A stretch of 64,000 nucleotides of DNA from Selenomonadales bacterium. Lineage in GTDB: Bacteria > Bacillota > Negativicutes > Sporomusales > UBA7701. The stretch's first letter is position 1, and each line of letters opens with the position of its first letter. Shown piece after piece: positions 49,913 through 60,460 of the stretch. The translations under genes were made by a program, and so were the position numbers. The stretch spans positions 143,033 through 207,032 of the forward strand of contig JARKPR010000085.1 in NCBI GenBank assembly GCA_029975165.1. Direction: 5' to 3'. The notes beneath the pieces are model-generated. The model saw nothing but the letters and a program-made list of their open reading frames with translations, was not told the origin of the DNA and made no database searches.

Positions 49913-51052
49913 ATGAGAAAAACGGCGCTGATTACGCTGCTGCTCTTCCTACTCGTCCCGCACGCCGCCTGGGGGGCGGCCAAGGAGCCTGTACTTACAG
50001 CCAAATCGGCGATCGTCATCGAAGCATCCACCGGCAGGATCCTTTTCGCCAAAGGGTCCGCCGACCGGCGACCGCCGGCCAGCACCACCAAGATGATGAC
50101 CCTCATCGTCGCCCTCGAACACGGCAACTTGGACGACGTGGTAACCACCAGCCCCGGCGCGGCCACTACCGAAGGCTCGTCCCTGTGGCTGGCCCCCGGC
50201 GAGCAACTCAAGCTCAAGGATATGCTCTACGGCATGATGCTCGTTTCCGGCAACGACGCCACCGTCGCCATCGCCGAGCACATATCGGGTTCGATGAACA
50301 AGTTCGCCAGCCTTATGACGGAGAAGGCCCACGCCATCGGCGCCATCAGCACGAACTTCACCAACTCCAGCGGCCTGCCCGATCCGCGCCACTACTCCAC
50401 CGCCGCCGACCTCGCGCGCATCGCCGCCTACGGTTACAAAAACCCCCTGTTCACCCAGATCATCAGCACCAAGCACGCCGTCATCCCCTGGCCCGGCAAA
50501 AGCCACGACCGCGACATCTACAACGAAAACAAGCTTCTTTGGCAGTACGACGGGGCTAACGGCGTCAAAACGGGCTTCACCGAAGAAGCCGGCCGCTGTC
50601 TGGTATCGGGAGCGAAAAGGGACAACATCCAGCTGGTGGCCGTCGTCCTCGACGGCGACCGGATGTGGGAAGATTCCATCAAACTGCTCGATTACGGCTT
50701 CAGCCGCATGCAGCCGGTCACGATGTTCCGACAGGGCGACATAATGAAAACGGTGAAAGTCGTCGACGGCAAAGACGACCATATCAAGCTGGTCGCCGCC
50801 GACACCGTCGTCATCCCGGCCGCCGACGGCGACCGGGAAGGCTTTTCGACCGCCATCGCCGTCCCCGGCAGCGTCGAAGCGCCGGTAAAGGCCGGCCAGA
50901 AAATCGGCACGATCAAGACCCTTTACCGCAACACGGAAATAGCCTCCGTCGACCTGCTGGCCGCCGGGCCCGTGGAGCGGAAAACCTTTTTCGGCCTGCT
51001 GTGGGGATCGCTATGGGGCTTCTTCACGTTTATCGTCAAGAATTTAGCTTAA
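49913..51052 (+). CDS. D-alanyl-D-alanine carboxypeptidase (DacB/DacA-type S11)
   Basis: A 379-residue penicillin-binding protein: signal peptide (~1-23, ending AWGAA), S57-x-x-K60 (ASTTK), SGN and KTG (NGVKTGFT), C-terminal beta domain and amphipathic anchor WGSLWGFFTFIVKNLA. By position (before spmA-spmB) it is the DacB counterpart, but it has a sigma-A-type promoter and a terminator separates it from spmA, so a general DacA-like role is as likely. ATG at 49913 after ACAGGAGAGGTTTGCC (TTG 49907 rejected). Confidence 0.9.
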   Translation: MRKTALITLLLFLLVPHAAWGAAKEPVLTAKSAIVIEASTGRILFAKGSADRRPPASTTKMMTLIVALEHGNLDDVVTTSPGAATTEGSSLWLAPGEQLKLKDMLYGMMLVSGNDATVAIAEHISGSMNKFASLMTEKAHAIGAISTNFTNSSGLPDPRHYSTAADLARIAAYGYKNPLFTQIISTKHAVIPWPGKSHDRDIYNENKLLWQYDGANGVKTGFTEEAGRCLVSGAKRDNIQLVAVVLDGDRMWEDSIKLLDYGFSRMQPVTMFRQGDIMKTVKVVDGKDDHIKLVAADTVVIPAADGDREGFSTAIAVPGSVEAPVKAGQKIGTIKTLYRNTEIASVDLLAAGPVERKTFFGLLWGSLWGFFTFIVKNLA

Positions 51053-51058
51053 CCGATC

Positions 51059-51082
51059 AAGCCGCCGCAAGGCGGCTTTTCT
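51059..51082 (+). terminator. Terminator after the dacB-like gene
   Basis: GCCGCC-GCAA-GGCGGC followed by TTTT. Located 8 nt after the stop. Confidence 0.7.
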
Positions 51083-51137
51083 CGTGTTCTAGCCGCCGTC
51101 CTTCTCTCATACGCTCCACATAGGGGAGGGGAGGCGC

Positions 51138-51728
51138 ATGATAAACCTCATCTGGATATTGTTCCTGACAGGCGGAATAATCTACGCCGGGCTGACGGGG
51201 AAAATACACCTGGTCACGCCCAGCGCCATCAGCGCGGCGGAAAACGCCGTCACCCTGGCGATCAAGCTCACCGGCGTCATGTGCCTGTGGCTGGGGATGA
51301 TGAAAATCGCCGAACGGGCGGGTCTGGTGCGGCTGATGTCCCGCATCATCGGCCCGTTCATCAGGCTGTTGTTCCCCGGCGTGCCGCCCGGCCACCCGGC
51401 TATGGGAGCCATCGTCATGACGGTCAGCGCCAACATGCTCGGCCTCGGCAACGCCGTCACCCCGCTCGGCATAAAAGCCATGCAGGAACTGCAGAAGCTC
51501 AGCCGCGACCGCGAAACCGCCACGCCGGCCATGTGCACCCTCCTGGCGCTGTGCACCACCGGCCTCACCCTGGTCCCCGCCACCGTCATCGCCCTGCGGG
51601 CCGCCGCCGGCTCGACCGATCCGGGGGAAATCGTCGGCGCCACACTGGTGACCAGCATCGCCGCGGCCTTCGCGGCCCTGACCGTGGACCGTATCTGCCG
51701 GGCGGCGTTCACCGGCCGCGGCCGCTAA
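51138..51728 (+). CDS. spmA: Spore maturation protein A
   Basis: A 196-residue 'Gate' (nucleoside recognition) domain membrane protein with about five helices. SpmA and SpmB are needed for full core dehydration of spores. Blocks: GKIHLVTPSAISAAENAVTLAIKLTGVMCLWLGMMKIAERAG and GNAVTPLGIKAMQELQ. ATG at 51138 after GGGGAGGGGAGGCGC. spmB follows after 6 nt. Confidence 0.95.
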   Translation: MINLIWILFLTGGIIYAGLTGKIHLVTPSAISAAENAVTLAIKLTGVMCLWLGMMKIAERAGLVRLMSRIIGPFIRLLFPGVPPGHPAMGAIVMTVSANMLGLGNAVTPLGIKAMQELQKLSRDRETATPAMCTLLALCTTGLTLVPATVIALRAAAGSTDPGEIVGATLVTSIAAAFAALTVDRICRAAFTGRGR

Positions 51729-51734
51729 ACCGCC

Positions 51735-52274
51735 ATGTTCGCCGCCGTCTGCGACCTCCTGTCCGTCTGGTCCATCCCCGTCGTCCTCCTCTTCATCCCT
51801 CTCGCCGGCTACCTGCGCCGGGTGCGGGTGTACGAAGCCTTTGTGGAAGGCGCCGCCGAAGGCTTCCAGACCGCCGTGCGCATCATGCCCTTCCTGGTCG
51901 CCATGCTCGTGGCCGTCGCCGTCTTCCGCGCCTCGGGCGCCCTGGAAGACTGCGTCGCCATGCTCCAGCCGCTCCTGTCCCTCGTCGGCGTCCCGCCCGA
52001 GCTCGTGCCGCTGGCGGTGCTGCGTCCCCTGTCGGGGACGGGCGCCCTCGGCCTGACGACCGAGCTCCTCGCCAGCGAAGGCCCCGATTCGCTTGTCGGC
52101 CGCATGGCCTCCACCATCCTCGGCAGTACCGACACCACCTTCTATATCCTCACCGTCTACTTCGGCGCCGTCGGCATCCGCAACCCGCGCTACGCGGTCA
52201 TCGTCGGCCTGGCGGGCGATATAACCGGGTTTTTCGTCTCGATCTGGATCTGCCGAATGTTATTTGCATCCTAA
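51735..52274 (+). CDS. spmB: Spore maturation protein B
   Basis: A 179-residue membrane protein, also with a Gate domain. YEAFVEGAAEGFQTAVRIMPFLVAMLVAVAVFRASGAL, then LPLAVLRPLSGTGALGLTTELL and FGAVGIRNPRYAVIVGLAGDITGFFVSIWICR. Works with SpmA. ATG at 51735, 6 nt after spmA, without a strong ribosome site of its own, so probably coupled. A very strong terminator begins at the stop codon. Confidence 0.95.
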   Translation: MFAAVCDLLSVWSIPVVLLFIPLAGYLRRVRVYEAFVEGAAEGFQTAVRIMPFLVAMLVAVAVFRASGALEDCVAMLQPLLSLVGVPPELVPLAVLRPLSGTGALGLTTELLASEGPDSLVGRMASTILGSTDTTFYILTVYFGAVGIRNPRYAVIVGLAGDITGFFVSIWICRMLFAS

Positions 52275-52316
52275 AATCGGCCGGCGGCGGGTACATCCCG
52301 CCGCCGGCCGATTTTG
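52274..52316 (+). terminator. Terminator after spmB
   Basis: A 19-bp stem AAAATCGGCCGGCGGCGGG paired with CCCGCCGCCGGCCGATTTT around TACAT. One of the strongest hairpins in the window. Confidence 0.85.
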
Positions 52317-52391
52317 CCCCCCCGTGCAGTGGCACATCGGTCGGCCGGGAATACACTGTAATGTAAAAACGTAGATAATGGGGGGACTGCG

Positions 52392-53672
52392 ATGGTCAGA
52401 GTAGTGGTCGCCGGCGGCGGCTGGTCCGGATGCGCAGCGGCCTTGGCCGCGGCAAAGGCCGGGGCCCAGGTGCTGCTTCTGGAACGGACCGACATGCTTC
52501 TCGGTACGGGCCTGGTAGGGGGAATATACCGCAACAACGGGCGCTTCACCGCCGCCGAGGAAGCGGCGGCCATGGGAGGCGGGGACCTGTTCGTGGCCAT
52601 GGACGCCAACGCCAAGCACCGGGGCATCAGTTTCCCCGGCCATAACCACGCTTCGCTTTACGATGTCAGCGCCATGGAACCGCTGGTGCGAAAAGTGCTG
52701 ACAAACTACGGGATAACCGTGAGAACTCAGGCCCGGGTGGTGGACGTGCTCAAATATGGGCGCAAAATCCAGGCGCTGGTCGTCGACAACGGCGAAGTGG
52801 TGAAAGGCGACGTTTTCGTCGACGCCACCGGCACCTCCGGTCCGATGGGCAACTGCCTCAAGTACGGCAACGGCTGCGCCATGTGCATCCTGCGCTGCCC
52901 GTCCTTCGGGCCGCGGGTCAGCGTCACCGCCCGCTCGCAGGTCAAGGAGATCATGGGGCTCAAGGCCGACGGCTCGTACGGGGCGATGAGCGGCTCGTGC
53001 AAACTCAACAAAGATTCCCTCAGCGTCGAAATCCGCGACAAGCTGGAAAGGGAAGGGGCGGTGGTGCTGCCGATGCCCGAACACCTCGTCAGAAGCGCCT
53101 GCCTGGGCCGCAAGGCCTGCTCCCAGTACGCCATCCCCGAATACGCCGCCAACGTCGTCCTCCTCGACACCGGCCACGCCAAACTTATGACCTCTTTTTT
53201 CCCGCTCGAAGACCTCCGCACCATCCCCGGCCTGGAGAACGCCCGCTACGAAGACCCGTACGCCGGCGGCGTCGGCAACTCGATCCGCTATCTGGGCATC
53301 GCCCCCTGCGGCAACAACCTGAAGGTCGACACGGTCGACAACCTGTTCTGCGGCGGCGAAAAAGCCGGCATCTTCGTCGGCCACACCGAGGCGATCGTCA
53401 CCGGCCTGCTCACCGGCCACAACGCCGTCCGCCACTGCCTCGACATGCCGTATCTCGAGCTGCCGCGCACGGTCGCCTCCGGGGACATCATCGCCTTCGT
53501 CCACGACCAGATGGCCACTAAGGACGGCCTGCGCCTGCGCTACACCTTCTCCGGCTCGGTGTACTTCGAACGGATGAAGGCCATCGGGCTCTATTCCACC
53601 GACCGCGGCGAAATCAGCGACCGGGTGGCCAAAGCCGGCCTTGCCGACATATACAGCCAGTGCCTGGTATGA
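52392..53672 (+). CDS. FAD-dependent oxidoreductase, unknown substrate (TrmFO/GidA-like fold)
   Basis: A 426-residue flavoprotein. The N-terminal dinucleotide-binding motif is VVVAGGGWSGCAAALAAAKAGAQVLLLER, followed by VFVDATGTSG. The sequence CLKYGNGCAMCILRCP (~residues 157-172) gives four cysteines close together, a possible redox or cluster site. It ends ADIYSQCLV. I do not recognise a characterised family; it resembles tRNA-modifying TrmFO/GidA proteins only in fold. It is followed 16 nt later by a PyrK-like reductase subunit, likely its electron donor. ATG at 52392 after GGGGGGACTGCG. Confidence 0.75.
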   Translation: MVRVVVAGGGWSGCAAALAAAKAGAQVLLLERTDMLLGTGLVGGIYRNNGRFTAAEEAAAMGGGDLFVAMDANAKHRGISFPGHNHASLYDVSAMEPLVRKVLTNYGITVRTQARVVDVLKYGRKIQALVVDNGEVVKGDVFVDATGTSGPMGNCLKYGNGCAMCILRCPSFGPRVSVTARSQVKEIMGLKADGSYGAMSGSCKLNKDSLSVEIRDKLEREGAVVLPMPEHLVRSACLGRKACSQYAIPEYAANVVLLDTGHAKLMTSFFPLEDLRTIPGLENARYEDPYAGGVGNSIRYLGIAPCGNNLKVDTVDNLFCGGEKAGIFVGHTEAIVTGLLTGHNAVRHCLDMPYLELPRTVASGDIIAFVHDQMATKDGLRLRYTFSGSVYFERMKAIGLYSTDRGEISDRVAKAGLADIYSQCLV

Positions 53673-53688
53673 AAGGGGAGGGGTAATA

Positions 53689-54666
53689 GTGAAACCGCGA
53701 CTGACCGTCAGCTGTATCGACATCAACTCGCCCTACTGTCCCTGCCTCCTGGCCGATACCAACCACTGCGTATTCTGCAGCCACCTCAAGGGCCAACCGG
53801 TCTGCGACTGCAACTGGAGCGGCGTCTGCATACTATACGAACGGCGGTGGCAGCCTAAAAACGGCGTCTGGCGGGGCGAGCAGGCCCCGCAGAGGATCGA
53901 GGCGGAAAGCACCGTCACCCGCAAGGAACTCATCGCCGAACAGACCTACCTGCTGGAATTCGCCGTGGGCGACGAGCTCGCGGCCGAGCTGGGCAAAACG
54001 GGGGCCTTCGTCTTTCTCCGCCTGCCCGGCGACCCGCACTACTTCCATTTCCCGGTCGGCGTGATGAAAGTAGCCGGCAACGACATCCAGGTCGTCGTCG
54101 AAGCGATCGGCCCGAAAAGCAGCCGGCTCATCGACTCCGGCGCGGGCGCCGTGCTCGTGCGCGGCCCGTATTATAACGGCGTGCTGGGCCAACCATGGAT
54201 TGACAATATCACCTGTGGTACAATATTACTGATAGCAGGCGGCATGGGGCAGCCGCCGGCCCTGCCGATCGCCGCCCGGCTGCTCGCCAACGGCAACAAG
54301 GTCGTCGCCCTGCTGGCCCCGGGCAAGATCGGCCGGGTGTTCATCGCCGACGACCTGCGGGCCATGGGCGCGACCGTCCACGCCGTCGACTCCCTGCGGC
54401 GCACGGGCAACGACCTGCTGGCCGCGTGGCTGACCTGCGCCGACACGCGCCCCGACCTCGTCGTCAGCGCCGGTCCCGACGACCAGCACTACGGCGTGAT
54501 CACCGCCATGCAGGCGGCCGGCGTCGACATCCCCATGGCGGCCACCAACAACGCCACCCTCTGCTGCGGGGAAGGCATCTGCGGCAGCTGCGAGCGCGAG
54601 ACGAACGACGACCGCCGCATCCGCCTCTGCAAGGTCCAGACCGATTTCAGCCAGCTCGTCCCCTGA
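53689..54666 (+). CDS. PyrK/sulfide dehydrogenase-like FAD/NAD reductase with N-terminal Cys-rich domain
   Basis: A 325-residue protein. Residues 1-47 hold eight cysteines (C9, C17, C19, C27, C30, C39, C41, C47), enough for one or two metal centres and not usual in PyrK. Then a ferredoxin-reductase-like FAD domain and NAD domain with LLIAGGMGQPPALPIAA, and a C-terminal [2Fe-2S] motif CCGEGICGSCERETNDD..CK. It resembles dihydroorotate dehydrogenase B electron-transfer subunits. Start is the GTG at 53689 after GGGGAGGGGTAATA. Probably transfers electrons from NAD(P)H to the upstream flavoprotein. Confidence 0.82.
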   Translation: MKPRLTVSCIDINSPYCPCLLADTNHCVFCSHLKGQPVCDCNWSGVCILYERRWQPKNGVWRGEQAPQRIEAESTVTRKELIAEQTYLLEFAVGDELAAELGKTGAFVFLRLPGDPHYFHFPVGVMKVAGNDIQVVVEAIGPKSSRLIDSGAGAVLVRGPYYNGVLGQPWIDNITCGTILLIAGGMGQPPALPIAARLLANGNKVVALLAPGKIGRVFIADDLRAMGATVHAVDSLRRTGNDLLAAWLTCADTRPDLVVSAGPDDQHYGVITAMQAAGVDIPMAATNNATLCCGEGICGSCERETNDDRRIRLCKVQTDFSQLVP

Positions 54667-54686
54667 GGGGGCACCAAGGAGAGCCT

Positions 54687-55421
54687 ATGCCCGAACGACT
54701 GCAAAAAATCATCAGCCAGGCGGGAATCGCCTCGCGCCGGCACGCCGAAGAACTGATAACCGCCGGCCGCGTCACCGTCAACGGCCGGGTCGTCGCCGAA
54801 CTCGGCACCAAAGTCGACCCCGGCCGGGACGTCGTCGCCGTCGACGGCCGGCCCCTGGCCGGTGAGGCCAAATACTACGTCCTGCTCAACAAGCCCCGGG
54901 GTGTGGTCACCACCCTCAGCGACCCGCGGGGCCGGAAGACGGTGGCCGAATTCGCCGCCGACGTCCCCGCCCGCCTCTACCCGGTCGGCAGGCTGGACTA
55001 CAACACCGAGGGGCTGCTCCTCCTTACCAACGACGGCGAACTCACCCATGCCCTCACCCATCCCAGCCGCGGGATCGACAAAACCTACGTCGCCACCGTC
55101 GCCGGCCGGCCGAGCGAAGAGAAGCTCGACCGGCTGAGGATGGGCATAACCCTTGAGGACGGCGTCACCGCCCCGGCACGGGTAAGGCTGACCGGCTACG
55201 ACGCTGCAAAAAACACCGCCACCCTGACCATCGTCATCCACGAGGGGCGGAACCGCCAGATCAGGCGGATGTGCCAGGCCATCGGCCATCCGGTCGAAAA
55301 GCTCAAGCGCACCGCTTTCGCCTTCCTCACCCTCGAAGGCGTCGGCCGCGGCCGTTATCGCCATCTCGACCGGGACGAAGTCGACGCGCTCAGGCTGCTG
55401 GCGGAAAAACCCCCAAAATAA
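54687..55421 (+). CDS. rluB: 23S rRNA pseudouridine synthase RluB
   Basis: Isomerises a uridine in 23S rRNA. 244 residues: an S4 domain (ERLQKIISQAGIASRRHAEELITAGRVTVNG) and a pseudouridine synthase domain with the catalytic aspartate in GRLDYNTEGLLLLTNDG, and IHEGRNRQIRRMCQAIGHPVEKLKR. ATG at 54687 after AAGGAGAGCC. It is in the same post-spmB position as in Bacillus, with the redox pair inserted before it. Confidence 0.95.
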   Translation: MPERLQKIISQAGIASRRHAEELITAGRVTVNGRVVAELGTKVDPGRDVVAVDGRPLAGEAKYYVLLNKPRGVVTTLSDPRGRKTVAEFAADVPARLYPVGRLDYNTEGLLLLTNDGELTHALTHPSRGIDKTYVATVAGRPSEEKLDRLRMGITLEDGVTAPARVRLTGYDAAKNTATLTIVIHEGRNRQIRRMCQAIGHPVEKLKRTAFAFLTLEGVGRGRYRHLDRDEVDALRLLAEKPPK

Positions 55422-55503
55422 TTTTTCCCTCTGTCTTCGGCTCGGCGGCCGGCGCGCGCATGCCTCGCCCGCTGGGCTATTTTCATTCCGCAGCGTCCTG
55501 GAA

Positions 55504-55509
55504 TATAAT
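55504..55509 (+). promoter_or_regulatory. Possible -10 element for the BaiN-like gene
   Basis: TATAAT 31 nt upstream of the GTG start. The matching -35 is poor (TTTCAT-like). Low confidence. Confidence 0.3.
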
Positions 55510-55534
55510 GGTTGCCAGATAAGGAAGGGATACC

Positions 55535-56800
55535 GTGGACAAAGTACTCGTCATCGGCGGCGGCGCCGCCGGCATGATGGCTGCGGCCAGCGCCGCCGAA
55601 CACGGCGCGGCCGTCACCCTGCTGGAAAAGATGCCCGCCCTGGGCCGGAAACTCCTCATAACCGGCAAAGGCCGCTGCAACGTCACCAACATCGCCGATA
55701 TCCCCACAATCATCGCCAACCTCCCCGGCAACGGGAGCTTCTTATACAGCGCCCTGCACGCCTTCTCCAGCCGGGACCTCATGGCTTGGCTCGAGGAGCG
55801 CGGCGTGCCGCTCAAAACCGAACGCGGCGGCCGCGTCTTCCCGGCCAGCGACCGGGCGGCCGACGTCGTCGCCGCCTTCGCCCGCGCCCTCGACCGCCTG
55901 GGCGTCGCCGTCGTCACCGGGCAGACCGTCAAGGCCGTCAGCACCGCCGGCGGCCGGGCCTGCGGCGTCGTCACCGCCGACGGCCGCGCCTGGCCGGCCG
56001 ACGCCGTCATCCTCGCTACCGGCGGTGCCTCCTACCCAGGCACCGGCTCAAGCGGCGACGGGTACCGCATGGCAGCCGCCTTAGGCCACGCCGTCATCTC
56101 CCTCAGGCCCTCGCTCGTGCCGCTGGAGGTGGCCGAAGAGTGGGTCGCCGACCTCCAGGGGCTGGCGCTCAAGAACGTCGCCGTCGCCGCCCGCGCCGGC
56201 GGCCGGACGATCGGCGAGGAATTCGGCGAACTGCTTTTCACCCATTTCGGGCTGTCCGGCCCGGTCATCCTGTCGCTCTCCAACCCGGTCGCCGCCGTGC
56301 TGCGCAGCGCCCCCGGCGCCGAAATCCTCATCGCCATCAACCTCAAGCCGGCCCTTGACGCCGAAACGCTGGACAAGCGCCTCCAGCGCGACTTCGCCAA
56401 ATTCGCCCGCAAGCAGTTCAAAAACTCGCTCAGCGACCTTCTGCCGGCCCGGCTGAGAGAAGTGATAACCGACCTCAGCCACATCTACCCCGACAAGCCT
56501 GTCCATCAGATCACCCGGGAAGAGCGGGGCCGCCTCGCCGGCCTGCTGCACAACCTCACCTTCACCGTCACCGCCACCCGGCCCCTGGCCGAAGCCATCG
56601 TCACCGCCGGCGGCGTCGCGACCAAGGAAATAAACCCGTCCACCATGGCCTCGCGGCTCGTGCCCGGCCTCTACCTCGCCGGCGAAGTAATCGACATCGA
56701 CGGCTACACCGGCGGCTTCAACCTGCAGGCCGCCTTCTCCACCGGCTACGCGGCCGGCAGGGCGGCGGCCGCGGATAAAGTGGAAAACAATGACAGATAA
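55535..56800 (+). CDS. NAD(P)/FAD-dependent oxidoreductase, HI0933/BaiN family
   Basis: A 421-residue flavoprotein. N-terminal VLVIGGGAAGMMAAASAAEHGAAVTLLEK, then GRKLLITGKGRCNVTN, a signature of the HI0933 family, and a C-terminal TAGGVATKEINPSTMASRLVPGLYLAGEVIDIDGYTGGFNLQ. The family includes BaiN (bile-acid reductase) and B. subtilis YtfP, but most members have no known substrate. Start is the GTG at 55535 after AGGAAGGGATACC. It sits upstream of the aroF-aroA-cmk run. Confidence 0.9.
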   Translation: MDKVLVIGGGAAGMMAAASAAEHGAAVTLLEKMPALGRKLLITGKGRCNVTNIADIPTIIANLPGNGSFLYSALHAFSSRDLMAWLEERGVPLKTERGGRVFPASDRAADVVAAFARALDRLGVAVVTGQTVKAVSTAGGRACGVVTADGRAWPADAVILATGGASYPGTGSSGDGYRMAAALGHAVISLRPSLVPLEVAEEWVADLQGLALKNVAVAARAGGRTIGEEFGELLFTHFGLSGPVILSLSNPVAAVLRSAPGAEILIAINLKPALDAETLDKRLQRDFAKFARKQFKNSLSDLLPARLREVITDLSHIYPDKPVHQITREERGRLAGLLHNLTFTVTATRPLAEAIVTAGGVATKEINPSTMASRLVPGLYLAGEVIDIDGYTGGFNLQAAFSTGYAAGRAAAADKVENNDR

Positions 56801-56830
56801 TATACCCAGCCATTAGCAAGGAGACTGCCT

Positions 56831-57358
56831 ATGAGCAGGTACAGGCCGTACCGCCCTTTCGAACGCTGGGAACCGTTCATCATCCGCCTCGCCGTCTGCT
56901 GCGCCGCCGCGTTGCTCATCGTCCAGGCGCTGCTCTACCAGGACACGCCCCGCAGCTACCTCTCGCGGGTCGACAGGCTGGAGGGCGACCCCGTCACCTG
57001 GCAGACGCCGCTCGTCGCCGGCACCCCCCTGATAATCAGCGAAGGCTCGCCGGTGGCCAACCGTTTCACCCTCCTGCGGGACAGCCGCAAAATCGTCGTC
57101 CGCATCGTCCAGCCGGCCGCCGCCGCGGATGTTTACGCCGTCCTCAACGGCGAGCGGGTCGGCGACTTCGGCAGCGGCGAGGTGACCGTTACCGTCTACG
57201 ACGGCGACTACCTCGAAATCGACGCCGGCCGGCTGGCCACCCCAGGCCGGTTTGTCGTCGCCGTGCCCGACGGCGGACTGGCTTCGCCCCTCCATGGAAC
57301 GATCGTCGAGGGCGGGGGAGGGGCAGTGCCGGTCGGCAAAGTCAGATTCAAACAATAG
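56831..57358 (+). CDS. Hypothetical membrane-anchored protein (175 residues)
   Basis: One N-terminal membrane helix (~residues 18-38) after a basic FERW segment, then an extracytoplasmic beta-rich domain with VTVYDGDYLEIDAGRL and a Gly-rich C-terminus. No family recognised. ATG at 56831 after AAGGAGACTGCCT. Located between the BaiN-like gene and aroF, which could be a conserved Negativicutes arrangement; not checked. Confidence 0.65.
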   Translation: MSRYRPYRPFERWEPFIIRLAVCCAAALLIVQALLYQDTPRSYLSRVDRLEGDPVTWQTPLVAGTPLIISEGSPVANRFTLLRDSRKIVVRIVQPAAAADVYAVLNGERVGDFGSGEVTVTVYDGDYLEIDAGRLATPGRFVVAVPDGGLASPLHGTIVEGGGGAVPVGKVRFKQ

Positions 57359-57440
57359 CCTCGCCGGGGAGGAAAACGGTGTCGATGCGCGGAAATATAT
57401 ATTTCATGCCCAATCATCCGTTTGACCGGAGGCTGCTGCC

Positions 57441-58469
<1,029 letters not shown>

Positions 58470-58474
58470 AACCG

Positions 58475-59782
58475 ATGAAACAAACCGTCCATCCCCTCCG
58501 GCGCCTGACCGGCGAGATCGCCGTCCCCGGCGACAAATCCATATCCCACCGCAGCGTCATGCTCGCCGGCCTGGCCGATAGCCCGGTGCGGATCGGCAAC
58601 TTCCTCGCCGCCGCCGACTGCCTGTCCACCGTCGCCTGCATGCGCGCCCTCGGCGTCAGGGTCGACCAAGTGGGCGAAACGGGACTGATCGTCCAGGGCA
58701 ATGGCCTGTTCGGCCTCAGCGAACCGGAAAGCGTCCTCGACGCCGGCAACTCCGGCACCACCATGCGGCTGCTGACCGGCATCCTCGCCGGCCAGCCGTT
58801 TTTCAGCGTCCTCACCGGCGACGCCTCGCTCCGCCGCCGTCCCATGGCCCGCGTCATCGCCCCGCTCACCAAGATGGGCTGCCGCATCCGCGGCCGCGAA
58901 CAGTCCCGTTTCGCCCCGCTGGCCATCATGCCGGCCGACGGCATCCACGGCATCGACTACGACATGCCGGTCGCCAGCGCCCAGGTCAAATCGGCGCTGC
59001 TCTTCGCCGGCATGTTCGCCGACGGCCCCACCCGCATCACCGAACCCTACACCTCACGCGACCACAGCGAACGCATGCTCCAGACCTTCGGCGCCAAGGT
59101 AGCCCGCAAAGGACTTACTGTCACCCTCGCGCCCGTCCGGGACCTCGTCGCCCCGCCGTTCATCGACGTGCCCGGCGACATCAGCGCCGCCGCCTTCTGG
59201 CTGGTCGCCGCCACCGTCATCCCCGGCAGCGCCCTCCGCCTCACCAACGTCGGCGTCAACCCCACCCGCACCGGCATCATCGACATCCTGCGGCGGATGG
59301 GCGCCGACATCACCGTCGCCGCCGAGCGGCGGGCGGGCGAAGAACCGGTCGCCGACCTCGTCGTCGCCGCCGCCAAGCTCAAGGGCACGACGGTGGAAGG
59401 CGAAATCATCCCCCGCCTGATCGACGAAATCCCCGTCCTCGCCGTCGCCGCCCTGTTCGCCGAAGGGCGGACCGTCATCAGCGGCGCCGAAGAGCTGCGC
59501 GTCAAAGAAAGCGACCGCCTCAAAGCCATCACCTGCGAGCTGGCGAAAATGGGAGCCGTCATTGAAGAAACCCCCGACGGCCTCATCATCGACGGCCCGC
59601 AGCCGCTGTCCACCGCCAACTGCGACTCCCACGGCGACCACCGCATGGCCATGGCCCTGGCCGTCGCCGGCCTGGCCGCCGCCGGCGTCGCGATCGACGA
59701 CGCCGACTGCGTCGCCATCTCCTATCCGCAATTTTTCGCACACATCGCCGCCCATCAGGAAGCAAGCGGCCGGAGGAACTGA
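58475..59782 (+). CDS. aroA: 3-phosphoshikimate 1-carboxyvinyltransferase (EPSP synthase)
   Basis: Joins shikimate 3-phosphate and PEP to give EPSP. 435 residues. PGDKSISHRSVMLAGLA, LDAGNSGTTMRLLTGILAGQ, TGDASLRRRPM and RVKESDRLKA are the conserved blocks. The SGTTMRLLTG variant of the LFLGNAGTAMR region is typical of class II-type enzymes; glyphosate sensitivity cannot be deduced reliably. ATG at 58475, 5 nt after aroF; the cmk ATG immediately follows its stop. Confidence 0.97.
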   Translation: MKQTVHPLRRLTGEIAVPGDKSISHRSVMLAGLADSPVRIGNFLAAADCLSTVACMRALGVRVDQVGETGLIVQGNGLFGLSEPESVLDAGNSGTTMRLLTGILAGQPFFSVLTGDASLRRRPMARVIAPLTKMGCRIRGREQSRFAPLAIMPADGIHGIDYDMPVASAQVKSALLFAGMFADGPTRITEPYTSRDHSERMLQTFGAKVARKGLTVTLAPVRDLVAPPFIDVPGDISAAAFWLVAATVIPGSALRLTNVGVNPTRTGIIDILRRMGADITVAAERRAGEEPVADLVVAAAKLKGTTVEGEIIPRLIDEIPVLAVAALFAEGRTVISGAEELRVKESDRLKAITCELAKMGAVIEETPDGLIIDGPQPLSTANCDSHGDHRMAMALAVAGLAAAGVAIDDADCVAISYPQFFAHIAAHQEASGRRN

Positions 59783-60449
<667 letters not shown>

Positions 60450-60460
<11 letters not shown>

